Part shown: one piece after another, positions 47,916 through 60,166 of the stretch
Layout: each line of letters starts with the position of its first letter
Numbering within the stretch: the stretch's first letter is position 1
Source: Xanthostigma xanthostigma
Taxonomy: Eukaryota; Arthropoda; Insecta; Raphidioptera; Raphidiidae
Reading direction: 5' to 3'
NCBI GenBank assembly: GCA_963575645.1
Contig: OY754466.1
Location: 35,558,001-35,622,000, forward strand
DNA: 64,000 bases
The notes under the pieces: model-generated
Databases searched by the model: none
What the model was told of the DNA's origin: nothing
What the model saw: only the letters and a program-made list of their open reading frames with translations
Program-made: the position numbers and the translations under genes

Positions 47916-49629
47916 GTAAATATGTCATTTTTTTCAAATTACTCTTTTGTTTTGACAGTGTATTGTTTTTTGAGTGACGTGGTTGATTTTTTGTTGAAAA
48001 GTATTGAGGTTTGGTTGGCGCGTTTTCTGTTGAAATTATCGAGCGACGTTTCTCTCTTGTCTTTTTTTATTTTAATTCAGCAACAGGTTTGTACTGCAGT
48101 CTTTTGTTTCTGTTCAGGTAGCCATATTAGGTGTTGTATACATTATAGGGATGGAGTGAACCTACGCCCTTATGCGTGGTGCGCCACATAATGTTAAAAT
48201 GGTAAATTGCCCGATACCTACTTGATAGATTTAATACGTATATGTCGACACTCTCCAATAATATTGATATAATACGATAAAACTGTAGAGACGTTTCGCC
48301 GTGTTGCCAGATTTCTGTCGAGGTTTTGTTTATATTTACAGAAACATTATTTTTGCAATTGCTGCAGTTACTCCGTGTATTTTACCTGAGTTATTATAGT
48401 ACTAACCTTTATAAAGTTTTGCCCTGAAACTGTAATGTGACGTATTTTCACAAAATTGGCCTTAATTGATATAAGTCGCACCTTCTTAGTATACCCCTCA
48501 GATAAATAAATGAATGGGATATAGCTTCGTTCACATTATTTGCTGCCCACAATTAATCACATTCTGAACGACACCGGTGAAAAAAAATTTATTTATTTAT
48601 TTTACCAATCAACAGAGCTGTGCTCCAATTACAGATGGTTATATATAAACAATATAAAAATAATGAAATTAAAAGAAAAACAACAAATTTATATCAATGT
48701 TGTCAAACTGCAACTAATCATTGAATAATGTATTGATAAAACATTCAAATCAGTTGTAAATTATAATTGATGTTATTCATGATGAGATACCTAGATAAAA
48801 TAAAATTTGAACTTTAGAAATACTTTCAAGGAAAATTATTTTGAACAAGATATGTTTTTTTAGATATTCATAATTTTCAGTTTTCAATAAAAGCAATCTA
48901 CTGTACCCTAGGAACCCTGAGTAATAGATGCGTGTACCTACACTTGGCCGGTTTTTACTAACTTTGCGGTGTGGATTCGCTGGGATAGATTTCGGTTTGG
49001 CACTGTAATAATCAAGAGCAATAGATTTCTCATATATTATGTCAAACGTTTAACCAGCGTACACCAATTTAGCACAGAAATCACGTGCGGTATCATTTAT
49101 GATTGCCATGGGGAAACATTTTTTTAGTTACAAAATTTTACGTAAATAAATATGGAAATAAAGATATCTATCGTATTTAACCATTGATATACATAAAATG
49201 TATAACTTCATTGAATAGACAAAGATTGTGAACACTTGTAATCTCTGTATTTATTTCGTTGAATATCGCGTCCATTTACTGGTCAACTGGGAAATTGGGT
49301 GTTCATTGAATTTGGAACGATTTAACATAATTGTCGTGACTTTGAACCAGTGGGAGTATATGCCCAAGTAATTCAAGAATTACAAGGCGCGAAATTTTAC
49401 AGCAAATACCCCGGTGTTTTGTTTGAAAATCGGTGTATATATTTAACGACACTTGGAGCTTAATAATATAACTTAATTTACTTAATCTAAGAAAAAAATA
49501 ACAGTTGAAAATAATGAAACACAGAAAGGAAAAAAATAATTTTAATAATTTCATGGTTCTCTATGTAATATGTTATTATGTCATGCAAAAATTAAACAAA
49601 GAACTACCTAACTAACATCTTCAGAACAA
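47916..49629. other. Intron-like DNA, nothing recognised
   Basis: AT-rich with short chance ORFs; no exon or element with defined ends found. Confidence 0.4.
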
Positions 49630-49800
49630 AAGAACAACAGATTTTTTTAAAAAATATTTCTTAAATTATGAGTTTAGAAAAAAAAATTCATAACTTTCTT
49701 GTAAAAACAGATTTTCTATCTGTTTTTACAAGAAAGTTATGAATTTTTTTTTCTAAACTCATAATTTAAGAAATATTTTTTAAAAAAATCTGTTGTTCTT
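49630..49800. repeat. Perfect AT-rich hairpin, 83-bp arms
   Basis: Left arm 49630-49712 and right arm 49718-49800 are exact complements around a five-base loop (TTTCT). Flanking text (GTTATGAAAACTACCCAATTATTATATAAAAAC) is related to the ~125-bp array at 51000, so the hairpin may have arisen within that family. Confidence 0.92.
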
Positions 49801-49900
49801 CAAAACAGTTATGAAAACTACCCAATTATTATATAAAAACAACGTTAAAGCATATATGCAGTGAAACGCGATGGGGCAGAGGTGGAGTTTTTAAAAAAAT

Positions 49901-49974
49901 AATTCCGGGGTGAACGATAAACGGGTATGCGAATTGTAATTCCGGGGTGAACGATAAATGGGTATGCGAATTGT
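49901..49974. repeat. 37-bp tandem repeat, two copies
   Basis: AATTCCGGGGTGAACGATAA plus 17 bases, repeated once with one change. The block before it (GTGAAACGCGATGGGGC... GTGGAGTTTTTAAAAAAA) recurs at 49981-50035. Confidence 0.85.
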
Positions 49975-50040
49975 CTCGCAGTGAAACGGGAAGGGTCAAA
50001 TGTGGAGTTTTTAAAAAAACAATTCCGGGGTAAAAAACTA

Positions 50041-50860
50041 AGTCCACCATCTTTAGAAGTCCGCCATATTGAATTTAGAATGACGTCACTGTATTTTTCG
50101 AGTTGTTCTCAGCAAGCCCTTTCATTTGATACCCATATTGTAGGAAAGCATAAAAAACTTAGTCCGCCATATTGAATTTAGAGTAACGTCACTTTTATTT
50201 CGAGTTGTTTTCAGTTAGCCCTTTTATTTGATACCCATATTGTAGGAAAGCATAAAAAACTTAATCCGCCATCTTTAGAAGTCCGCCATATTAGATTTAG
50301 ACTGACGTAACTTTTTTTTCGAGTTATTCTCAGCAAGCCCTTTCATTTATACCCATATTGTAGGAAAGCATAATAAAATTAGCCCGCCATCTTTAGAAGT
50401 CCGCCATATTGGATTTAGAGTGACGTCACTTTATTTTTTGAGTTAGTTTCAGTAAGCCCTTTCATTTGATACCCATATTGTAGGAAAGCATAAAAAACTT
50501 AGTCCGCCATCTTTAGAAGTCCGCCATATTTGATTTAGAGTGACGTCACTTTTTTTGAGTTAGTTTCAGTAAGCCCTTTCATTTGATACCCATATTGTAG
50601 GAAAGCATAAAAAACTTAATCCGCCATCTTTAGAAGTCCGCCATATTGAATTTAGAGTGACGTCACTTTATTTTTCGAGTTATTCTCAGCAAGCCTTTTC
50701 ATTTGATACCCATATTGTAGGAAAGCATAATAAAATTAGTCCGCCATATTTAGAAGTCCGCCATATTGGATTTAGAGTGACGTCACACAGCTAACCATGC
50801 ATTGTCATCCAAACTAAATGTGTATACAAATCTTCATTTCAATCGGTTGAAGATATCTGC
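50041..50860. repeat. ~118-bp satellite of foldback-arm origin, seven units
   Basis: Units start at about 50041, 50161, 50263, 50381, 50501, 50617 and 50738 (spacing 120, 102, 118, 120, 116, 121). Each has TCCGCCATCTTTAGAAG, GTGACGTCAC and CCCATATTGTAGGAAAGCAT; the second lacks ~17 bases. After the last unit the sequence runs into the terminal part of the foldback (CAGCTAACCATGCATTGTCA ...), identical in order to 14880-15060. Confidence 0.93.
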
Positions 50861-50999
50861 TTCAAAATTACCGAAGGCATTCTAGTCAGTCACTTAGTAA
50901 TTCAGTCGCTCACTTATTAATTTAGTCACCCAACTATTATTTTAATATCTCAAATTATTGAAACAGTATCTCATCATCAGTCACCAAGTTTTTTTTTAT

Positions 51000-51500
51000 T
51001 CGATCGGTTTATAATTCTCCTATAAAAAACAACTATGGCATGTACCTATCTCTTTTGCGCATGCGCCGATTTTTCCCAAAAAATATACAAAACTCTTGAA
51101 AAAATAGATCGAATAAAAAACCGTTATGAAAAGTATACCATTCTTATATACAAACAACTTTATAACTTATACTTCTTCTGCGCATGCGCCGACTTTCCCT
51201 AAAAAAAAAACATTTTACAAAACTTTCTTGTAAAATAGAATAAAAAACTATTATTAAAAGTACACCGCTATTATTAAAAAAAAAAAAACAACGACGGCAT
51301 TTATCTCTTGCGCATGCGCCGATTTTCCCCAAAAAATTTACAAAAATTTCTATTAAAAATAGATAGAAGAATAAACCGTTTTAAAAACTATATTATTATT
51401 ATATAAAACAACATTATAAGAGATATATTCTTTTACGCATGCGCCGATGTTCCCCAAAAACAATAGGCCACTTCATATTTGCATATCAAACATCCTACCA
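51000..51500. repeat. ~125-bp tandem array, four units
   Basis: CGCATGCGCCGA recurs at about 51058, 51181, 51311 and 51436 (spacing 123, 130, 125), each followed by TTTCCCC and an A-rich stretch. An inverted single copy is at 9640-9870. Confidence 0.75.
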
Positions 51501-51879
51501 AAATTTGGTTTTAATCCGATCATCCGTGGTGTCAAAATGGTAAAAAATGTCAAAAGTGACGTTTGCATCTGTCAAAGTAGGTAGTATTACCTATGTTCTA
51601 ATAATTAGTTATTCAAATTGTTAACTCAGAAGGCATTGCATTTCACAAATATTCGAAACGGCATCCGTTTTTGAACAAATGCTATCTTTTAATTTCATTA
51701 TTGTAATAAATAATATTATCGACCAATTTTATTTGAAGACAGAACATACGCAATTTTTAAATTGCCATGTTAAACCGTGCAACAGAGAGAGATAACCGAA
51801 AGATGTTTGCCATCGGTTATATCAAATTGAATTTATTTCTATATAAATGTGTATAAAAAAACTGTTTGGGCATTTTCTG

Positions 51880-52205
51880 TTGTACGAAACTTATGTAAAA
51901 TTTTCTCCTCTTTCGTTTAAGACAGGTTTCGAGCCGATCGGATTTAAAATGAGCGAGCTATAAGCAAAAAACTTCGTTTTTCCTAAATTTCTCCCCTCTG
52001 GGGCCAAAATTCAAAAATCGGGCGACGTTAGGATCTAAGTTACCCGGAGACGAATCGATCAAAAAAAAGTTTTTTAAAATCGGTTAAGGCGTTTGGGCTG
52101 TACGCGTGACACAAAAAAGTGGGACGTACAGATTCACAGATTCACAGACGTACAGACAAAGCGAGTACATATAGGCGCTTTAGCTTACGCTATTCGCGCC
52201 TAAAA
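51880..52205. repeat. Interspersed repeat tail (type uncertain)
   Basis: GACAGGTTTCGAGCCGATCGG, GATTCACAGATTCACAGACG and GGCGCTTTAGCTTACGCTATTCGCGCC give a G+C level above the surroundings and a degenerate tandem of ATTCACAG. No termini found. Confidence 0.3.
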
Positions 52206-53847
52206 ACCAAAACTGTTTAGAGCAATATTCAGAACGGTTCAAGGTTGAACGCTAAAAGCGAACGTGTAGTATTTTTAATCGGCGTCTAAACTTGAAATCT
52301 TCGTAATTATAGCGAGTGATGTTTTTGTAGTAGACTTACACAGTGACCTTGGATCTTTAAACAAAGTTGAGACACACAGTGTTGACTGTTCAGAGAATTA
52401 CAGGTCAGTGGCATGGACTTAATATATACAGGTTACATACTATACTTGTGTTAGGTAGGTACCTCATTTACCTTCATGACGTATTTATGGTTATCTTATA
52501 TTATACAAATCGTTTAGGTAGTTTTGTTTATAAGCATTTTATTATATTAGGCTTAATGTCTATTGCACACCTTTGTTAATGAAAATAATTGTAATGTATC
52601 GTACTACCGTAAACTATCTTGAAATTAGCTTTGGGGAAAAACACTATCCCACCAAACATAAGTACATGTAATCTGACTTAAAGCAGTCTCATCATCGTTG
52701 TAAACCGATGACGTTAACAAACTTTTGCCAATATATTGCACTATTAGATTAGTGCGTGTCGTATTCTTTTCATATTAAAACATTGTTTGCCAAGAGTTCA
52801 GTATTTGGTATGTTTTTTTTTTTTATTATTATTAAAAGTGTATTTTTGACAACTTGGTCATTCATGCGAAATAATAAAATAAAATAACAAAAATATACAT
52901 CGTACATTATAGCTTACTGCTAGATAAGAAACAATTTGTATTGTTGGTTCACTTTAGAAACCTTTATATTTTATTATGTGTCCGTTGGTATGTTTTTTTT
53001 TTTGAGTTTCAATGAAATAATGAGTAAATTTGATCAAAATTAATGTTGATTAATGTTTAATGTTAATAGATTGTAAATTATTAAGGTCATCAGCGTCTAT
53101 GTGTGTAATAATTAGAGAATCTGCCAGCCGGCATACTAATACGAACTGGGGTTCCTGGGAGGAATAATTTCCAAAAAAACGTTGGAATGCAAACTGCATT
53201 CGAATGTTTTCCCTGAACATTAAATAGTGAATTCTATTAGAGTCTAAACTGTTTCTTCGTAAATAATATATTTGTTAAGCCATCTAGTTCCCAGATGTAA
53301 CATTTTTATCAGGCTACAGGTCAGAGGTTAGAACGATTGAAAACAGCAAGACTGAGAAGAACTGCCATTGATTTGGAACTGACATTTTTGAAAATTCATC
53401 ATTCTGTATTTGTACCTACTACCTTTTTTATTTCTGTAGCTGTTACATAAAACTTGATTAACATTATAAAATATCGTATTGTTTTCTTTATTGTTCTGTG
53501 GCAATAATGCGTTTACCTATGTAATTATTATAATTACTCGGCTTTAAAACAATAATTTTATTGTAATAATGGAAGATATAGAGTACATCTACGTAGGGTT
53601 GGACAATAGAATAAACCTTTTTCATTTGTTATGGGAAGAATATAATAATCAAATAGATACATTTTCATTTTATATACCAGGTTTAAACAATGCAAGTTAC
53701 ATTTATTTAATTACGAAACCTATATCTTTTGCTTTAATTTGGATTGCAAATAATTATAGACGATCGAGGGCAATGTCATTTGGATGACAATCATTAATTT
53801 GTATGCATGCCTATGGCGCCATATGAATTAAATTTTAAAATATATGT
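52206..53847. other. Intron-like DNA, nothing recognised
   Basis: An ATG frame at 53569-53787 (72 codons) is AT-rich without any family resemblance; I do not call it a gene. Confidence 0.4.
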
Positions 53848-53994
53848 CAAATAAATAAAATTGTCCACCAATTTTTCTCAGACCAATATATTGACAAAAA
53901 ATAAAAAAATAGCAAATCAATATAACACATTTTTTTTTTATTTTTTGTCAATATATTGGTCTGAGAAAAATTGGTCGACAATTTTATTTATTTG
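53848..53994. repeat. Hairpin with ~55-bp arms
   Basis: CAAATAAATAAAATTGTCCACC...ATATATTGACAAAAAATAAA pairs with the complement on the right with one mismatch (CCACC / CGACC). The right flank continues with the text of the 72-bp duplication at 42209. Confidence 0.88.
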
Positions 53995-54269
53995 AAGAGT
54001 TCAATTCAGACGTTAATCAAAGATTTAAAATGTCATTAGCTTTATTTATATAGAGTTTAAGAGTACTAGTTGCTTGAATGATTGCTGTAAATATTAAAAC
54101 AGAAATGATAGCCGCGTAGAATTGCTGAAGGTTTCGAAAAGATGTGGAAAGCTTATTGGAACTAAACTAACCACTTAAAACGTTTAGAAACGAGTTATGC
54201 AAGAATGCATAATATAATGTTATGGGAACAATCTGTAGTTGAGTGTATCTTTAGCTATTCATGCATTAA

Positions 54270-54692
54270 GAGTATTCGTCCCTGCAAACACCCCCTGCAC
54301 CCTTCATCTCAAATCTTTTCCCCTCGCCTAAAAACGGTTCGCGCTCTCCCGACGCTATTTTTAAAGCTAGGGGGTTCTAGTAAACGCCAAATGAAAGACA
54401 AAGAATCAGACTACAGATCCTTCAGGCGAATTTTTTGAAAAACAGTTTCGCCTACGTGCAGTGAAATATTACGTAACTTATTATTTTTTTCAAAAGGTTG
54501 TAAGTTTTTTCAGGAATTTTTTTTCAAAAAATTCGCCTGAAGGATCTGTAGTCTGATTCTTTGTCTTTCATTTGGCGTTTACTAGAACCCCCTAGCTTTA
54601 AAAATAGCGTCGGGAGAGCGCGAACCGTTTTTAGGCGAGGGGAAAAGATTTGAGATGAAGGATGCAGGGGATGTTTGCAGGGACGAATACTC
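54270..54692. mobile_element. TTAA-flanked foldback element, ~175-bp arms
   Basis: Ends GAGTATTCGTCCCTGC / GCAGGGACGAATACTC, with TTAA on both sides (54266-54269, 54693-54696). The arms are almost exact complements to CAAAAAATTCGCCTGAAGG. Both arms encode the same spurious peptide, a consequence of the palindrome. piggyBac-like by target site only. Confidence 0.88.
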
Positions 54693-55388
54693 TTAACGTA
54701 TAATTTTAATGTTTTAAATTCAGAGGTTCTGCAGATGCGCTCTATATTAATTCTTATCTTACGGATGTATCTCAAGTCACCAAGAAATGACTGCAAATTT
54801 TGTCAACTCATTTCTTAATCTATCTGCAATAATTGTATCCAAAACTTCAAAATGGCTTATTAATTCGTTTAAAAAAATTAAAGTTACGAAATTGTATATC
54901 TAGTGATCAACATAAATAAAACATATTTCTATTTCTACTTATGGCAAAATCGCGCATTCATAGTTTAATACTGATATAATACATATCACGTATCTAAGAA
55001 ATTCTCTTCAAAATTTGATATATTGTCACCGATGGAAATCACAAGAAAATAATAATTATGACTTAAAAGTATGAAACAGAATATTTTATAAAATGTGTGT
55101 TCACATTTGACAACAGAGCACTCATGGAGTACAAGGTTTATTATAAACATTTTTACCATAACTACAGCTTACTTTTGACAACTAACCAATAAAATTGAAA
55201 GATTTAATTATTGTTCAACTGCAACACTGTCATTATATATCTTTCATGCTAGTTACTCACTCATATAAGAAAAATGTTGGTTGATAATATAAACATAATT
55301 TCTGGATCTCTACAACAGCGCCACTTACCGGCTCCAACTATAGCTAAGAACCGTCCAGGTGACCCCATAAGTACCAGAATTTGATATA

Positions 55389-55603
55389 TGGAGGCGTTCA
55401 CAAATTACGTGAAGCAAATTTGGAGATTTTTCGACCCCCTCCCCTAATCTCCCGTGAGATTTTTCAAAATGCGTATTTTTTATGTAAATATACGTTAATC
55501 TGTACTTGACTGCGTTGGATTTATTTATAAAATTAGGTGAGGTTCGGCTCGAACCCCCCCCCCCCCCCCCCCTAAACGCCTCACGTAATTCGTGAACGCC
55601 CCC
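55389..55603. mobile_element. TA-flanked MITE with poly-C tract
   Basis: GGAGGCGTTCACAAATTACG and its complement CGTAATTCGTGAACGCCCCC with TA on both sides. Contains an uninterrupted run of about 20 C just inside the right end. Related end at 46729. Confidence 0.65.
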
Positions 55604-56189
55604 TATATATAAGTAGTATAGATTGCTATCTAACAAATTGTACGGAAGTACAAGTTTTGGGTCAAGTTGATGTTGCTACCATCTTATAATACCCGACTAC
55701 TTCATACATCCTTAAAATACAGCTCGAATATATATCGAGGAATAATTTTACGGTTATAGTGAAGCGTCCACTGTAAAATTTGTTCAACACCGTTAAAACC
55801 ATCCACTTCGGTGTGCAGTTGAATTTGTTCGAAAAAATATTTGACTTTGCTTGAAAGAAACGAATCTATAATAGGGAAGTATAATGTAATAATTATGAAG
55901 AGTGAAATTTGTGTGGGTGTTGTTTTTATTTTATAAGGAAAACATACATTTTACCGTTACACAATTACAGAAAACAAACACACCATCATAATGCCAGTTT
56001 TAATGCAACTGCAGAACAGTGTTGTGCAAATAAAAAAGCTAGCCGTATCAATAGTCGTCGGTTTGATACGAACTTGAATTTTAAACATCTGAAATCCCTC
56101 GTTAAATAGCACGCTTGATTATCTATGCTGCCGTCCTAATCTAAAAAGCTGTATTATACGAGTATAATACGAATATAATAGCTGTCTAA
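55604..56189. other. Intron-like DNA, nothing recognised
   Basis: No gene or bounded element seen between the two MITEs. Confidence 0.4.
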
Positions 56190-56627
56190 AGGCCGCGCTG
56201 CACACGAGGCAATAGAAACATTGCTTGGAGTTCTGCTGGCCGGTAGGCTGGTTACGAAGCTGGAAGTGACGTCACTGTGGGCTCGCCTGCTAGCTCACAA
56301 GATATAGGTTTTTAAATTAGAACAGGGGCTATTTTCCTTGCTAGACATGAGCAAGAATCAATCAGGAAGTAGTATTTTGTCACGTGGGCGATTTGAACAA
56401 ATGTACACAAACCAACATTGCGTCATTCTGCTCAGATTCAGACAACAGACACGTTTTACTCTGTTTATATTTGAATTGTCACTGCGCGCGCATCAGATTT
56501 ATTCACAAAGCAAGCTTGAAAAGACGTCTTTTGTGAAGCGAGCACATAAAAGCAATCAAGAAAACCAGCGCTAGAAAACTATAGTAGGCAAATCTAGTAG
56601 CGTTTCTAGCCTCATGTGCAGCGACCT
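56190..56627. mobile_element. Harbinger-like MITE, copy 5 (inverted orientation)
   Basis: AGGCCGCGCTGCACACGAGGC to GCCTCATGTGCAGCGACCT with TAA on both sides. Its interior is the reverse complement of the copies at 6550 and 41229. Confidence 0.65.
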
Positions 56628-57360
56628 TAACAAGCTGTCTGTGAACGGTAACAGAAACGTCACTGTATTGCCGACACAAACAGTTTCGGTTTAGCTACTG
56701 CGCAAGACGGGACGGTTCTGGTACCGTTCACGACAGCTTGGGTCAGAGCTATTGTAATTAAGATCTTATGTACTTTGCAGTACCATGCACTTGACATCAT
56801 CAATTCAATTTAGAAATCGTGATTTAATGTTAAAGCTCTAATTTAATATAAATCTGTTACAAAATTCACTTCGAGTTCGGATTTATATCTCTGTGAATTT
56901 TACGTTATGCCAGATATTAAATATCCGTGTTCGTTTTCAGAGACCGCTTAAATTTATGTAAAAAGTAAGAACTATCAATACGGATTATTTCATAAGCGTG
57001 AATGAACAATGAACTAAAAGAAACAATAATGTTTGCATGTTCGTTAAACGTTTAACGTGTCGCGAAATGGAATAGAGCCGTGTACATTGTATATATTGTG
57101 TTTATTCATATTTTGACGTGTGTTTTAATCCCGTTTCGTTATTGATTAACGTAACCTTTTGATTCAGTCCAACGGTATGCAAACGACGCGGTAATAGGCG
57201 GTGACGTTACAGGGAATTAGCTGACAATTCTAAATTGCAAAGGCCTGACAACATGCAGTTTAATCATTTACATACTATTATTATTGTGATATCGCAGTTT
57301 TGTACACGCGCAGTAGTGGATTTAAAATGTCGCGCCACTGAGGTTTTTGGACATCTATAA

Positions 57361-57720
57361 CTAATATATAAAGCTGAAGAGTTTGTTTGTTGATTGAACG
57401 CGCAAATCTCAGGATCTACTGGTTCGAATTGAAAAAAAAAAATTTTTTTTTGTTCGATAGCCCATTTATCGAGGAAGGCTATAGGCTATGTAATATCACG
57501 CTACGACCAATAGGAGCGGAGCATCAATGAAAAATGTTGCAAAATGTAACTGAAAATGTGTCCGTCCGACAAAAACTTTTGAACGGTAACTCCGATCATC
57601 ATGAAATTTGGACACAACATTCATCTCAGTAAACTAAGATGAATGTGCGTACTCATGTCCCTCCCTCCATCCGTTCTTTTGCACCTAGGTGAAACCGGGC
57701 GTGACGGTACACTCAAGGCC
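57361..57720. repeat. Interspersed repeat, possibly Helitron-derived
   Basis: AAGCTGAAGAGTTTGTTTG, then GAACGCGCAAATCTCAGGA, CCCATTTATCGAGGAAGGCT and GGAGCGGAGCA form a motif series I know from dispersed repeats in many animals. The class is uncertain. Confidence 0.35.
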
Positions 57721-58024
57721 TGCTTTAGTTGTATGTCGTCTAAAAAATTTTAACGCATCTAATCAAAAGTGAAACAAAGCCATTCTAATTTATTCTTCGT
57801 TATGCATCTGTATATGTTGAAATCGTAGTCAATGGTAAAATTGCTAAGCAGGGATGAAGTTGACCTGATATTTAAATTTCAAAAGTATAACTTCCATGTT
57901 TATTGAGATTAATGATTACTACAATATCTACTTAATAAAACTTAAACACTGACTGGCTGATACTGTCAGACAACGCACAGCCTAAACAGATGGGCTTAGA
58001 AGCATAACACAGGAGTTCCTTATA

Positions 58025-58326
58025 GAGTAGAACCTTGATAAATCGAAAACCTCCAAAACTCGAAAACATGTTTTGTTCTCTTCTCTTCAAGCCCCAAATC
58101 GCAACCCTCTAAAGGTCGAAAAATCAGCCATTTCGGTACATGTTTCCCTCCATAACTCGAAAAAATAAATTGAACCTCTGTGTCTCGAACATAGCAACTC
58201 AAAAATAGAATGAATCTTAACCTCTACAAGTCAAATATTTCCTTACATAATCCCCCTAAGTGGAAAACTCTATAACTCGAATTTTTTGACGTCTCCCTTG
58301 AAGTTTGACTTACAGAGATTCTACTG
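58025..58326. mobile_element. pogo/Tigger-like MITE, copy 2 (inverted)
   Basis: TA-flanked, GAGTAGAACCTTG to AGATTCTACTG; full-length reverse complement of 8366-8666. Confidence 0.65.
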
Positions 58327-59913
58327 TATAACGTAGGCGATCACTTGAAAATTCATCCCCTAAGTGGGTTAAATATTTAGTAAATAAAAATTAAGAAAAT
58401 GTCAACTAATTTTAGATGATACTAAAATTTGCAGACATTCGATAAGTAGCCAACAAATAATAGTGTAATACAGTGGAGCCGCTAGTAGATGCTGTTGATG
58501 TTTAAGTTATATAATTCTTTCATAAGCGGTGTACTGTGTAGTTTTCTATTTTTAAAATTTATCAAGTAATAATAACTTTATACAACGAACATCCATTGTA
58601 TTGAAATCAGTGAGCGAAATGCAGCTGCTTTTCAAGATATTTGCCAGATAAAGATGCTTCAACTTGCTAGCAATTTTTCACTTGGTATTAAGACATAAAT
58701 ATTCCAAGATTTGTCAGACACTTTGTAACTCGTAAGTTGTACAATGTATTACGAGATTTGATAATAAATAATATCTTGCTTGGGGTATTTGTGTGTTTGA
58801 GGTTTTGTCGAAGCATCAATTTCTCGTCGCATTTGTTGAGTTATGAGTTTATATAACCTTCAGTTTGTTTTGTCGCCAGTAAAGTCAATCGGCACGTAAT
58901 GGATTTATGTATGGTTCCTAATTTTGATTGTTTATATATTTACGGTATAGTTATCATGTAGCATAAATAAAATACTTCGCGGTACTTGAATTGAGTTAAC
59001 GCGTTTGACCTTTCGGATTATAGAAATAAGAAAAAAAAATAAAATATACAAGATGTTGTTTTTGACACAACCCTTTTAAACAATTGATTTAGGCTCACAG
59101 GCCACAGTGTGTGTATTATTTACGCGAATCTAACTTAAAGCTTTCTTAGTGGCAATAAAACATGTCGTTCTCTATACCGTGTAGCGCCCGAAATTAATAT
59201 GCTTCTCTAAAATACGTGTTCGTTGTAGGAGTCACCTATTGTGTCCTACCCAACCCATCTCGACCATCCTTCTTCCTGGCCATCTTGTTCGTCTAATACC
59301 TGACGGGAATGGCCCGAAGCAAATCCATGTCCCCTATCCTAACGTCTGTGTGCGCTATCTATCTTGTATCCCTGTCTATGTTTCTTAATATTACGTCGTT
59401 TATGTTCTCTCACCTCATTTAAGTCAAATATCAAAACAACTCTTTCTAATTACTTGTTAAAGTAAAAGGCCATTCTGTAAAAACGTATTTACGTCAAATA
59501 GTTTAAAAGAAAATTGCCTGAGACAGACGAACGGACACCGAAGTGATTCCATAAGTGTTCCGTCTTGCACGGAACACTAAAAAGATTCAACATTAATGAT
59601 TTACCATTTTGTCTATACAGATAATTACTATGCATAATGCATAATATAGGTATACATATTTGGTGTTTTCATTACATTTTTGTTAAAATAATATTGCCGG
59701 CAACCGGTGTATGGAACTCATACGATGATCAATATCTATTTCCTGCAAATCAGTCTTGACATATTAATGGATAATATTGTATTATACATATAATATTCAA
59801 GGACAAATGCTCATGAATTCGTTGTTTGGATGTATATAGCCAAATGTTTTTTTTTATTATTGCCTGTGAGAAGTACACTCCGTTATCAAATTAATTGCAG
59901 AACAATATATATT
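58327..59913. other. Intron-like DNA with one repeat tail
   Basis: No coding region found. At about 59510-59585 GACAGACGAACGGACACCGAAG and a small hairpin (AGTGTTCCGT...ACGGAACACT) look like the end of an interspersed repeat. Confidence 0.4.
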
Positions 59914-60166
59914 TATCAACTATCTTTATAATGAGATATTGCACATCGATCTTTGGAAAGAGACAATATGTTATGAGAGTTAACTCTTAAAGAGGTCAAT
60001 AACTTTTTCCCATAACAGATAGTCTCTTTCCAAAGGTCGATGTGCAATATTTACCGCCGCGTACTCTAAGAAAGTTAAGATCCGTATCCGCGGATCTTGA
60101 GAACAAAAATTCGTATTCAGATCCGTATCCGCGGATATACATTTTTAACGATCCGGCACATCACTA
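59914..60166. mobile_element. hAT MITE of the GATGTGCCGGA family, right half only
   Basis: Matches the right half of 35332-35848, including the internal hairpin and terminal ATCCGGCACATCACTA. The left half is lost. Confidence 0.85.

Noticed and set aside
50041-50860. CRISPR-like array
   Set aside because: Repeats are contiguous ~118-bp units without unique spacers, in an insect intron; it is a satellite.
53569-53787. 72-codon ATG frame on the + strand
   Set aside because: Very AT-rich, no recognisable domain, no splice or promoter context; likely chance.
54205-54796. Two ORFs on opposite strands encoding the same ~60-residue peptide
   Set aside because: They are the two arms of the foldback at 54270-54692; identical peptides follow from the palindrome, not from a gene pair.
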